The translations under genes and the position numbers were made by a program. A stretch of DNA of 25,338 nucleotides, from contig JASLHV010000045.1 of assembly GCA_030153205.1 (NCBI GenBank), positions 1 to 25,338 on the forward strand, read 5' to 3'. This DNA is from Roseiarcus sp. (lineage in GTDB: Bacteria > Pseudomonadota > Alphaproteobacteria > Rhizobiales > Beijerinckiaceae). The notes below the pieces were generated by a model, which searched no databases, was not told the DNA's origin, and saw nothing but the letters and a program-made list of their open reading frames with translations. Below are positions 15,374-21,724 of the stretch, piece by piece. Position 1 is the stretch's first letter, and every line of letters starts with the position of its first letter.

Positions 15374-15873
15374 CGGCGGCGGAGCTATCGCGGGCTTCGG
15401 CGCCACCATCGCGGGCGGCGCTCGTAGCTCTTGTGGTTCTTTCGGCGCCGGCCGCCGTGCTCTACGTACTCCTGCTCGTCGCCGCATCCCAGCCGCTGGA
15501 AGGCGGCGAAGCGGCGATGGGCCAGGGGTTCGAAGCGCTGTTCCTTACCGCTAGCCTTTGGTTCGTGCTAGCGATCATCCTTCTCGTCGGCGGCTTCTCC
15601 GGCGCCATGCCGCGCTGGGTGGGCATGTCGGCATTTTTCCTCGTCCCAGCTTCAGCGGTGGCCGCTTTTGTCGCCATCGACATGTGCTCGCGCCACATTG
15701 GTGGGGCGATCCTCTTTCCGGCTTTGCTGCCGCTATTGATGGTTTTCTATGCGTTTTGGGCACGCCTGCCGCGGCTGCAAGCGGCCATGCCGGCGCGGGA
15801 AACGAGCCTTTACGTTTGGGGCTCTATCCTGGCGCTGACAATTGCGCCGCTGGGATTGGCGAGCGTGTACTGA
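15370..15873 (+). CDS. Integral membrane protein coupled to malate synthase, unknown
   Basis: 167 residues with four predicted membrane helices at about 17-41, 58-75, 82-108 and 115-132, plus a possible fifth at 147-165. The start is TTG at 15370, overlapping the malate synthase stop as TTGA, so translation is probably coupled. No other start codon or ribosome site is as well placed. I recognise no family, and there are few charged residues in the membrane that would indicate a transporter. The tight coupling suggests a metabolic link with the glyoxylate bypass, but this is inference. Confidence 0.7.
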   Translation: MTAAELSRASAPPSRAALVALVVLSAPAAVLYVLLLVAASQPLEGGEAAMGQGFEALFLTASLWFVLAIILLVGGFSGAMPRWVGMSAFFLVPASAVAAFVAIDMCSRHIGGAILFPALLPLLMVFYAFWARLPRLQAAMPARETSLYVWGSILALTIAPLGLASVY

Positions 15874-15963
15874 CGTCCGGCGCCCCCGCTTGCGGCGCTA
15901 TGGCCTCCAAAGACGCCAACTCAAATCGATCTGGCGCAGCGTTTGCATTTTCCGCCCAAAGCC

Positions 15964-16032
15964 GTCGCGCTTCGCGCGACTCCCTCATCCGTCACGACTT
16001 CGTCGCGACACCTTCTCCCGCAAGGGAAGAAG
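15964..16032. repeat. Palindromic intergenic repeat (copy 1)
   Basis: Contains nested dyads: GTCGCGC-TTC-GCGCGAC (15964-15980), GTCACGAC-TT-CGTCGCGAC (15991-16009) and CTTCTCCC-GCA-AGGGAAGAAG (about 16012-16032). Read on the minus strand it gives GCGGGAGAAGGTG ... GGATGAGGG, the same word order as the copy at 17920-17971. It lies between the convergent membrane-protein and ABC ATPase genes. Confidence 0.7.
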
Positions 16033-16044
16033 CGGCGCCTCGCG

Positions 16045-16060
16045 TAAGGTACGTACCTTA
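16045..16060. repeat. Perfect 16-bp palindrome beside ABC ATPase stop
   Basis: TAAGGTACGTACCTTA is fully self-complementary and starts one base past the ATPase stop codon (minus strand). With no T-run after it, it is more likely an RNA 3'-end hairpin or a protein site than an intrinsic terminator. Confidence 0.5.
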
Positions 16061-16061
16061 T

Positions 16062-16805
16062 TCACTCGCCGGTGATGACGCCTTCGACTTCGGCGACGCT
16101 TGTGTGTTTCGGGTCGATGTCGTCCGCCACTACCTTGCCTCGCCGCATGACGACGATGCGGTCGACGACCTGGAAGACATGGTGGATGTTATGGGCGATG
16201 AAAATGCAGGAATGGCCGGAATCGCGGGCGCTGCGGACGAAACGGAGGACGCCCTGCGTTTCGGCAACGCCGAGATTATTGGTCGGCTCGTCGAGGATGA
16301 TGAGGTCGCTGTCGAAATGCAGCGCTCGGGCGATCGCCACCGCCTGGCGCTCGCCGCCTGATAACGAACCTATCGGCGTAGAGGCGGGGATCGACTTGCC
16401 GATGCCGACTTTCTTGAGGAGATCGGCGGCGACCTGCTCCATCAACGGATAATCCATCCGATTGAGGAAGCGCGGGCCTTTGATCGGTTCACGGCCCAAG
16501 AACAAATTGCGCGCGATCGAGAGCTGCGTGACAAGGGCAGAATCCTGATAGATCGTCTCGATGCCCTGCGCGATCGCGTCGGTCGTGCTGCGCATATTGA
16601 CCTTCTGGCCCCGCACATAGATGTCGCCGCTGGTCGCCGGAACTGCGCCGGAAAGGACCTTGATCAGTGTCGACTTGCCCGCGCCATTGTCGCCGAGCAA
16701 GCCGACGATCTCTTGCCGATTGACGATGAGTGTCACGTCCTCCAGCGCGCAGACGCGGCCGTAGAACTTGCTGATGTGCTCCATGCGGATGAGTTCGTCG
16801 GCCAC
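16062..16805 (-). CDS. Sugar-type ABC transporter, single-domain ATPase
   Basis: 247 residues with one nucleotide-binding domain: Walker A GDNGAGKST (38-46), Q-loop Gln87, signature LSGGERQ (148-154), Walker B LIILDEPT (168-175) and switch His205. Ribose-type importers often have a fused double ATPase of about 500 residues; the single domain here is the FrcA-like variant that works as a homodimer. The start is GTG, with GGAGG eight bases upstream inside the end of the permease gene; permease stop and this start are three bases apart. It energises uptake by the permease encoded upstream. Confidence 0.94.
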   Translation of the reverse strand: MADELIRMEHISKFYGRVCALEDVTLIVNRQEIVGLLGDNGAGKSTLIKVLSGAVPATSGDIYVRGQKVNMRSTTDAIAQGIETIYQDSALVTQLSIARNLFLGREPIKGPRFLNRMDYPLMEQVAADLLKKVGIGKSIPASTPIGSLSGGERQAVAIARALHFDSDLIILDEPTNNLGVAETQGVLRFVRSARDSGHSCIFIAHNIHHVFQVVDRIVVMRRGKVVADDIDPKHTSVAEVEGVITGE

Positions 16806-16808
16806 GGC

Positions 16809-17795
16809 CTAGCCTCCCGCCTGGTGGCGGCGATCGAGCCACGAATGGAGGGCCATCATGCCGAGGATGATCGCGCCGATGAAAATATTATAGGCAAGGC
16901 CGGGCACGCCGATGAGGACGATGCCGTTGCGCATCACACGCAGGATGAAGATGCCGAGCACCGTGCCGACGATCGTGCCGCGCCCGCCGGTCAGCGCCGT
17001 GCCGCCGATCACCACCATCGCGATGACTTCCAGTTCGTAGCCGGTTCCGCTGTTGGGATTGGCGGCCGAAGTACGGATCGAAGAAATGACGCCGGAGAAA
17101 GACGACATAACGGCGGAAAGCGCGAAGAGGACGACTTTCGTTCGATCGACGTTGACGCCGCGTGCCCGGGCCGCGCCGGGATTGCCGCCGGTCGCCAGGA
17201 TCCAGTTGCCCGATTTGGTCTGGGCGAGGACATAGTTGAGGATGACGGCGGCGGCGATGAACCAAAATAGAGACATATAGACGCGGAAGGTTCCGATGTA
17301 GAACTCCCCGACGAGAATTTGCGCAAGCCAATGGCCGCCTGCGCTCCAGGTGCGTTGCGGAAAGCCATCGGTGACGAAAAGCGCCGTGCCGCGCACGACG
17401 AGAAGCATGCCGAGCGTGACCAGGAACGAGGGTATCTTCAGCCGCGTCACGAACCAACCATTGATGAAGCCGACCAGCGCGGCGACGACGATGGCGACGA
17501 CGAAAGCCGCCTCCAGGGACATGATCCCGGCGTTGAACAGGGTCCACATCAGCACCGGCGAAAAGCCGAACAACGAGCCGACGGAAAGATCGAATTCGCC
17601 GGCGGTCATCAGAAGCGTCATGCTGAGCGCAATGAGGCCGAGCTCGACGGTGAAGGCCAGCGTGTTCGAAATGTTCTGAAGCGAGAGAAAATCGGGATTG
17701 ATCGCCCAGAAGCCGAAAAGTTCGACGACCAGCAGAACGAAAGGCCCGAATTCCGGCCGCGCGAGGGCGCGCTGAAGAAGGTTGCGACGTTCCAA
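16809..17795 (-). CDS. Sugar-type ABC transporter permease
   Basis: 328 residues of the RbsC/FrcC (BPD_transp_2) family with about eight to ten membrane helices. Family marks include NISNTLAFTVELGLIALSMT (41-60), TAGEFDLSVGS (64-74), FVTRLKIPSFLVTLGM, ATGGNPGAARARGVNVDRTK (the ATPase-coupling loop) and VVIGGTALTGGRGTIVGTVLG. The start is TTG at 17795 because no ATG or GTG occurs in frame upstream before a stop; the ribosome site is weak. It is separated from the binding-protein gene by 299 bases that hold repeats and a hairpin, and is followed three bases later by the ATPase. Confidence 0.93.
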   Translation of the reverse strand: MERRNLLQRALARPEFGPFVLLVVELFGFWAINPDFLSLQNISNTLAFTVELGLIALSMTLLMTAGEFDLSVGSLFGFSPVLMWTLFNAGIMSLEAAFVVAIVVAALVGFINGWFVTRLKIPSFLVTLGMLLVVRGTALFVTDGFPQRTWSAGGHWLAQILVGEFYIGTFRVYMSLFWFIAAAVILNYVLAQTKSGNWILATGGNPGAARARGVNVDRTKVVLFALSAVMSSFSGVISSIRTSAANPNSGTGYELEVIAMVVIGGTALTGGRGTIVGTVLGIFILRVMRNGIVLIGVPGLAYNIFIGAIILGMMALHSWLDRRHQAGG

Positions 17796-17843
17796 GTTAA
17801 TGCGCCGATTGTGTAAAACGAGTACGTGTGTGGCTTACCCTAA

Positions 17844-17867
17844 CCCTCTCCCGCAAGCGGGAGAGGG
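17844..17867. repeat. Extragenic palindrome in the ABC operon
   Basis: CCCTCTCCCGC-AA-GCGGGAGAGGG: 11-bp perfect arms around AA. Lies between binding-protein and permease genes, 50 bases upstream of the permease start. It shares the CTCCCGC core with copies at 17920 and 15982. Confidence 0.75.
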
Positions 17868-17919
17868 GTCGCGCTGAGCGCTTCATCACCACAGGCTCAC
17901 GCCGAGAGCGACGACAAAA

Positions 17920-17971
17920 CCTTCCTCCCGCGTGCGGGAGAAGGTGGCGCGCGAAGCGCACCGGATGAGGG
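17920..17971. repeat. Palindromic intergenic repeat (copy 2)
   Basis: An imperfect dyad CCTTCCTCCCGC-GT-GCGGGAGAAGG (17920-17945) is followed by TGGCGCGCGAAGCGCACCGG and ATGAGGG. The order GCGGGAGAAGGTG, a GCG-GAA-GCG dyad, GGATGAGGG matches the copy at 15982-16032 in reverse orientation. Such modules are common in alphaproteobacterial intergenic DNA. Confidence 0.7.
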
Positions 17972-18057
17972 TCGCTGACTCGAAACTTGCTTGGGCCATG
18001 AGTTTAAGTCTCGGCGGCGTTAACCGCGCCGATTTAGGCGGTTGAATGGTGAGGAAA

Positions 18058-18082
18058 GCGTTCGCCGTCGCACGGCGAACGC
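18058..18082 (-). terminator. Intercistronic hairpin after the binding-protein gene
   Basis: GCGTTCGCCGT-GCG-ACGGCGAACGC on the minus strand: perfect 11-bp arms with a three-base loop, 12 bases past the binding-protein stop, followed by TTTCCTCAC. The T-run is short, so it may act as a partial terminator or an RNase-blocking 3' stem. Stems at this point in ABC operons are known to raise binding-protein levels over the membrane subunits. Confidence 0.65.
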
Positions 18083-18094
18083 GGATAAACAACT

Positions 18095-19027
18095 CTACTT
18101 ACCGGACAGTATCTTGTCGTAGAGCGACGCCTTGTCCTTTTCGTAAAGCGCGCCGGTGATCACATTGAAGCCCGGCGGGATGCCGCTTCCAGCCATCGCG
18201 GCGAGGGACAAAGCAACATAACTCGTCGCCTGCGGGTCCTGCCATTGGGCGGCGTTGACATAGCCGTTGAGGACTTCCTGGGTCGTATCCAGCGAATTGC
18301 CCCATCCGACGACCGGAATTTCGCCGGGCTTGACGCCGACCTGGTCGAAGACGCGCTTGATCGAGCCGTCGGCGAGATCGCCGAGCGAAATGATCGCCTT
18401 AATCTTCTTGCGATTGGCGGTGAGATAGTCAGCCATTCGGGTGATGACTTCGCCCTGGTCGAGCGTGACTTCCGTCGTCTCCGTCGTGATGCCGAGCGGC
18501 TTGAAGACGCTCATGATCCCTTCGGTTTCCTGAACGCCATAGGTCGCGCCCGGCACTTCGACCGGCGTCCAGACGAAGTCGCCGTTCTTCACGAGCTTAT
18601 GATCGACGAGATATTGCGCCCAATTATGCCCAAAGACGGTGTTGTCGCCGCCGACATAGGCGGTGAAATGGGCCTTGGGGTCCGGGGTGTTGAAATTGAC
18701 GATCGGGATATGCGCGTCGAGCGATTCCTTGGCGACTTCGACGAGGCTGCCGGGATCGGGGCTGGTAGTGACGATGCCGTCGGCTTTGGCGGCGATGGCC
18801 GAGCGAATCGCCTCCTGCTGAGAAGCGACATTGCCATTGTGGAACGAGGTCTTGACCGTGTTGCCGGTGTCCTTCGCCCATTGGTTGGCGCCGGCGAGGA
18901 AGTAGGTCCAGACCGGATCGGCGGGCGAGCCGTGCGAAATCCAGAAAAATGTCTTGGCCTCGGCAGCCAAAGGCAGAATTAGCGCGAGGACCGCGCCATA
19001 GGCGATCAATTTCAGGCGTTTGAACAT
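18095..19027 (-). CDS. Sugar-type ABC transporter substrate-binding protein
   Basis: 310 residues from the ATG at 19027, set by the strong GGGAGGAGA ribosome site; a GTG at 19042 is in frame. Signal peptide about 1-24 (ending AAEA before KTFFWISHGSP). The mature protein is a periplasmic binding protein of the ribose/galactose type (Peripla_BP_4): VASQQEAIRSAIAAKADGIV, TTSPDPGSLVEVAKE, FNTPDPKAHFTAYVGGDN, GWGNSLDTTQEVLNGYVNAA and WQDPQATSYVALSLAAMA. It captures a sugar-like ligand for the permease and ATPase encoded downstream. The ligand cannot be told from sequence. First gene of the operon; its leader can fold into a hairpin. Confidence 0.94.
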   Translation of the reverse strand: MFKRLKLIAYGAVLALILPLAAEAKTFFWISHGSPADPVWTYFLAGANQWAKDTGNTVKTSFHNGNVASQQEAIRSAIAAKADGIVTTSPDPGSLVEVAKESLDAHIPIVNFNTPDPKAHFTAYVGGDNTVFGHNWAQYLVDHKLVKNGDFVWTPVEVPGATYGVQETEGIMSVFKPLGITTETTEVTLDQGEVITRMADYLTANRKKIKAIISLGDLADGSIKRVFDQVGVKPGEIPVVGWGNSLDTTQEVLNGYVNAAQWQDPQATSYVALSLAAMAGSGIPPGFNVITGALYEKDKASLYDKILSGK

Positions 19028-19042
19028 ATTCTCTCCTCCCAC

Positions 19043-19078
19043 GGCGATCGGCGCCCCGTTGGGCGGGGTCTCATCGCC
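19043..19078 (-). promoter_or_regulatory. Leader hairpin ahead of binding-protein ribosome site
   Basis: Outer arms GGCGAT (19043-19048) and ATCGCC (19073-19078) enclose an inner CCCCG-TTGGG-CGGGG stem. On the minus strand the structure ends about seven bases before the GGAGGAG ribosome site. It could stabilise the message 5' end or influence initiation. It does not match a riboswitch I know. Confidence 0.4.
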
Positions 19079-19175
19079 GACGGCGGAAGAGTGGCATGCT
19101 AGCGCGGGAGGGGCAAGACGGGCGGTCCTTCGCGTATCGCGTCCCCGCAGGCTTAAGAAGGGAGCGCGCGCCGCC

Positions 19176-20063
19176 TTACGCCGCTTTCGCCTTCGGACGC
19201 ACTTCGGCGCTGTAGTCGTCGATCAACGCGGCGGTGATGTTGCCGGGGGTGAATTTATAGGGCCCGATTTCGCCGACGGGCGTCACTTCGGCGGCGCTTC
19301 CGGTGATGAAACATTCGGTGAAGGAGGACATTTCATCGGGCATGATGCGACGTTCGGCGACTTCGATGCCGCGGCGGCGGGCGATGTCGATCACGGTTGC
19401 GCGGGTGATGCCGGAAAGGAAGCAGTCGGCGATGGGCGTATGGATGACGCCGTCCTTGATGAAGAAGACATTGGCCCCGGTACATTCGGCGATGCGGCCT
19501 TGCCAATCGTACATCAGCGCGTCGGCGTAGCCGCGACGCTCCGCGCGATGCTTGGAGATCGTGCAGATCATGTAGAGGCCGGCGGCCTTGGATCGCGCTG
19601 GCGCGGTCTGCGGATCGGGCCGACGGTATTCGGCGATGTCGAGGCGGATACCCTTCATGCGCTGGGCCGGATCGAAATAGCTCGGCCATTCCCAAGCAGC
19701 GATGGCGAGATGGATTTTGTTGTTCTGGGCCGAGACGCCCATCATCTCCGAGCCGCGCCAGGCGACCGGCCGGATATAGCCGTCGACGAGACCATTCTTT
19801 TGAAGAACGAGCGCCTTGGCGGCGTCGATCTCGGCGGCTGTATAAGGGATCTCGAAATCGAGGATGCGCGCCGATTCGCGCAGGCGTTCGGAATGCTGGG
19901 TCGATTTGAAGATTTCGCCGCCATAGGCGCGCTCGCCCTCGAAGACGGCGCTGGCGTAGTGCATGGCGTGGGTCAGCACATGAACCTTGGCGTCGCGCCA
20001 GGGAACCAACTGGCCGTCATACCAAATGTAGCCGTCGCGATCGTCAAATGCAGGGCCCGCCAT
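19176..20063 (-). CDS. ilvE: Branched-chain amino acid aminotransferase
   Basis: 295 residues, a fold-type IV PLP enzyme. It interconverts Leu, Ile and Val with their 2-oxo acids using glutamate/2-oxoglutarate (EC 2.6.1.42). Visible marks: HVLTHAMHYASAVFEGERAY (28-47), the PLP lysine Lys159 in SKAAGLY, ALMYDWQGRIAECTGANVFF with Glu193 and SGITRATVIDIARRRGIEV, then FITGSAAEVTPVGEIG. The EGERAY and AECTGANVF patterns match bacterial IlvE rather than D-amino-acid transaminase or ADC lyase. GGAGGAG precedes the ATG. It is divergent from the petP-like gene, a neighbour pair common in Rhizobiales. Confidence 0.95.
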   Translation of the reverse strand: MAGPAFDDRDGYIWYDGQLVPWRDAKVHVLTHAMHYASAVFEGERAYGGEIFKSTQHSERLRESARILDFEIPYTAAEIDAAKALVLQKNGLVDGYIRPVAWRGSEMMGVSAQNNKIHLAIAAWEWPSYFDPAQRMKGIRLDIAEYRRPDPQTAPARSKAAGLYMICTISKHRAERRGYADALMYDWQGRIAECTGANVFFIKDGVIHTPIADCFLSGITRATVIDIARRRGIEVAERRIMPDEMSSFTECFITGSAAEVTPVGEIGPYKFTPGNITAALIDDYSAEVRPKAKAA

Positions 20064-20161
20064 GTCGCTCCTCCTTGAAAGACTGGAAGCTGGTTTGGAA
20101 TTCAGCCGCGCACGGCTTAAATTCGCCTCGCTATCCTCTTGGTAGCAAGAACCGAGAAATA

Positions 20162-20182
20162 TGTCAACATTACTGACGTAAT
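20162..20182. promoter_or_regulatory. Candidate MarR operator between ilvE and petP-like gene
   Basis: Two overlapping dyads: TGTCA-ACATTAC-TGACG (one mismatch) and ATTAC-TGAC-GTAAT (20169-20182, perfect). They end about a dozen bases before the MarR start and would overlap its ribosome site. MarR proteins often repress their own gene through such dyads; this one is inferred from position only. Confidence 0.4.
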
Positions 20183-20194
20183 TTGGCCGGAAAC

Positions 20195-20725
20195 ATGGAA
20201 ATTGCTGTGAAATCCGGCTCGACCGGCGCTACGGCCGGCGACGAAGCCGCGCCGATGTACGACCTGATCGAACTGTTCTTTTTCGCTTATCGCGACTTCG
20301 TCGGCGATGCGGATCGGCTGCTCGAGACTTATGGTTTCGGTAGGGCGCATCATCGCGTGCTCCATTTCGTCAGCCGGCAGCCCGGCCTCACCATCGCCGA
20401 ATTGCTCGATATTTTAAAAATCACCAAACAGAGTCTCAACCGTGTGCTCAAGGAATTGATCGCCGAGAATTTCATCGACGCGCGGGCCGGCGCCATCGAC
20501 CGGCGCCACCGTCAATTGTTCACGACGCCGAAGGGCTCGCGGCTGGCGCGCGATCTCGCGCTTTTGCAAACGCGGCGCTTCTCGCGGGCGTTGGAGGGGC
20601 TCGGCGCCGGTGAGCGCGAGCGGGCGATGGCGTTCCTGATCGCGATGGTCGATCCAAGCGAGAGAGACCGCGTCATGGAACTGATCGGCGTTAATGCTCC
20701 TCGCCTCGCTGAGAGCCGCGCATGA
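20195..20725 (+). CDS. petP: MarR-family regulator, PetP-like
   Basis: 176 residues from the ATG at 20195 (a TTG at 20183 would add four). After a variable lead, the MarR winged HTH follows: MYDLIELFFFAYRDFVGDAD, GFGRAHHRVLHFVSRQPGLT, IAELLDILKITKQSLNRVLK (recognition helix) and RAGAIDRRHRQLFTTPKG (wing). This AHHRVLHFV form with IDRRHR wing is the PetP type that precedes a PetR-like response regulator in many alphaproteobacteria; in Rhodobacter capsulatus petPR is needed for cytochrome bc1 expression. The stop overlaps the next start as ATGA, so the two are coupled. The gene name is by resemblance and context. Confidence 0.82.
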   Translation: MEIAVKSGSTGATAGDEAAPMYDLIELFFFAYRDFVGDADRLLETYGFGRAHHRVLHFVSRQPGLTIAELLDILKITKQSLNRVLKELIAENFIDARAGAIDRRHRQLFTTPKGSRLARDLALLQTRRFSRALEGLGAGERERAMAFLIAMVDPSERDRVMELIGVNAPRLAESRA

Positions 20726-21432
20726 GCGCCGGCCGCCGCGTTCCCGACGATGAGGCCGCCCATATCCTGATCGTCGACGACGATCGGCGCATACGCGATC
20801 TTCTCTCGACGTACCTTCGCGGCCATGGCTATCGCGCGACGACCGCGGCGAGCGCGGAAGAGGCCCGGAGTTTTCTCAGCCATCTGGCTTTTGAACTCAT
20901 CGTCCTCGACGTAATGATGCCTGGGCAGAATGGCTTCGATTTCGCGACTTACTTGCGGGAGAATTCGGACGTGCCGATTCTCATGTTGACCGCCAAAGGC
21001 GATCCCGGCGACCGGGTGCGCGGATTGGAGATCGGCGTCGACGATTATCTCGTCAAGCCGTTCGAACCGCGCGAATTGCTTCTGAGGATCGGCTCGATCT
21101 TGAGACGCGCGAAGCCGCCGCCCGCCAAGCCGAGCATCGCGATCGTGCGTTTTGGCCCGTTCAGCTTTTCGCTGGAGCGCGGCGAGTTGCGAGCCCATGA
21201 CGAAGTCATACGGTTGACGGAACGCGAGCGCGATATTTTGCGCTTGCTCAGCGAGAATTCCGGCCAAAGCGTCTCGCGCGAGGCTTTGTCAGGCTCGGCC
21301 GCCGCCGCAAGCGAACGGACGATCGACGTGCAGATCAATCGACTGCGACGGAAGATCGAGCAGGATCCGGCCAATCCGGTGTACCTGCAGACCGCGCGCG
21401 GGGCGGGGTACAGGCTGGTAACGGATGGATGA
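20722..21432 (+). CDS. petR: OmpR-family response regulator, PetR-like
   Basis: 236 residues. Receiver domain about 13-128 with acidic Asp19/Asp20, phospho-acceptor Asp63 (VLDVMMPG), Thr90 and Lys112 (VKPFEP). The C-terminal winged helix spans about 140-234, with the LTERERDIL opening, ERTIDVQINRLRRKIE recognition helix and GAGYRLV wing. All residues for phosphorylation are present. It is translationally coupled to the MarR gene and followed, after a 292-base interval, by a histidine kinase that is its probable partner. In Rhodobacter PetR is essential for bc1 complex expression; whether that role holds here is inference. Confidence 0.88.
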   Translation: MSAGRRVPDDEAAHILIVDDDRRIRDLLSTYLRGHGYRATTAASAEEARSFLSHLAFELIVLDVMMPGQNGFDFATYLRENSDVPILMLTAKGDPGDRVRGLEIGVDDYLVKPFEPRELLLRIGSILRRAKPPPAKPSIAIVRFGPFSFSLERGELRAHDEVIRLTERERDILRLLSENSGQSVSREALSGSAAAASERTIDVQINRLRRKIEQDPANPVYLQTARGAGYRLVTDG

Positions 21433-21484
21433 GACGATGGAGGCGAGCATGCATTCTAACCTATCCAACATTCGGATACAGTCC

Positions 21485-21500
21485 ACGCTGATGACAGCGT
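21485..21500. repeat. Small hairpin downstream of petR-like gene
   Basis: ACGCTG-ATGA-CAGCGT, a 6-bp stem with a four-base loop, 53 bases after the response-regulator stop. No T-run follows. It may be part of an RNA 3' structure between regulator and kinase. Confidence 0.3.
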
Positions 21501-21532
21501 CAAGTATTCATTGACTGCTTGGCTGCGATTAT

Positions 21533-21625
21533 GTGCGAGAGAAAATCGAACTCGAGGATGTGCGAAGCGCACCGCCTTCGGCGGCGGCACTTTGGGCCGT
21601 CCTCGAATTCGATTTTCTCTCGCAC
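21533..21625. repeat. 93-bp inverted-repeat element between response regulator and kinase
   Basis: The left arm (21533-21558, starting GTGCGAGAGAAAATCGAA) and right arm (21600-21625) are reverse complements over 26 bases with one mismatch. The 41-base centre holds two more hairpins, GTGCG-AAG-CGCAC (about 21560-21572) and CCGCC-TTC-GGCGG. As RNA or cruciform DNA this would fold into a long stem with two arms at the top. It encodes no protein. Its layout is like a miniature inverted-repeat element of the RIME/REP kind, but I cannot name the family. The centre shares GCGAAGCGCACCG with the repeat at 17951. Confidence 0.85.
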
Positions 21626-21724
21626 AACGCTCTGCCACGCAAACAATGAGGGAATCCGCTTTTACAGTAACATCGGCGGCGGACCGCATGGGGCTTACTC
21701 TATAAGTCGGTACGGGCGCTGCGC

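Noticed and set aside
18245..20078. Long plus-strand frames at 18245-18982 and 19020-20078
   Set aside because: Antisense shadows of the binding-protein and ilvE genes.
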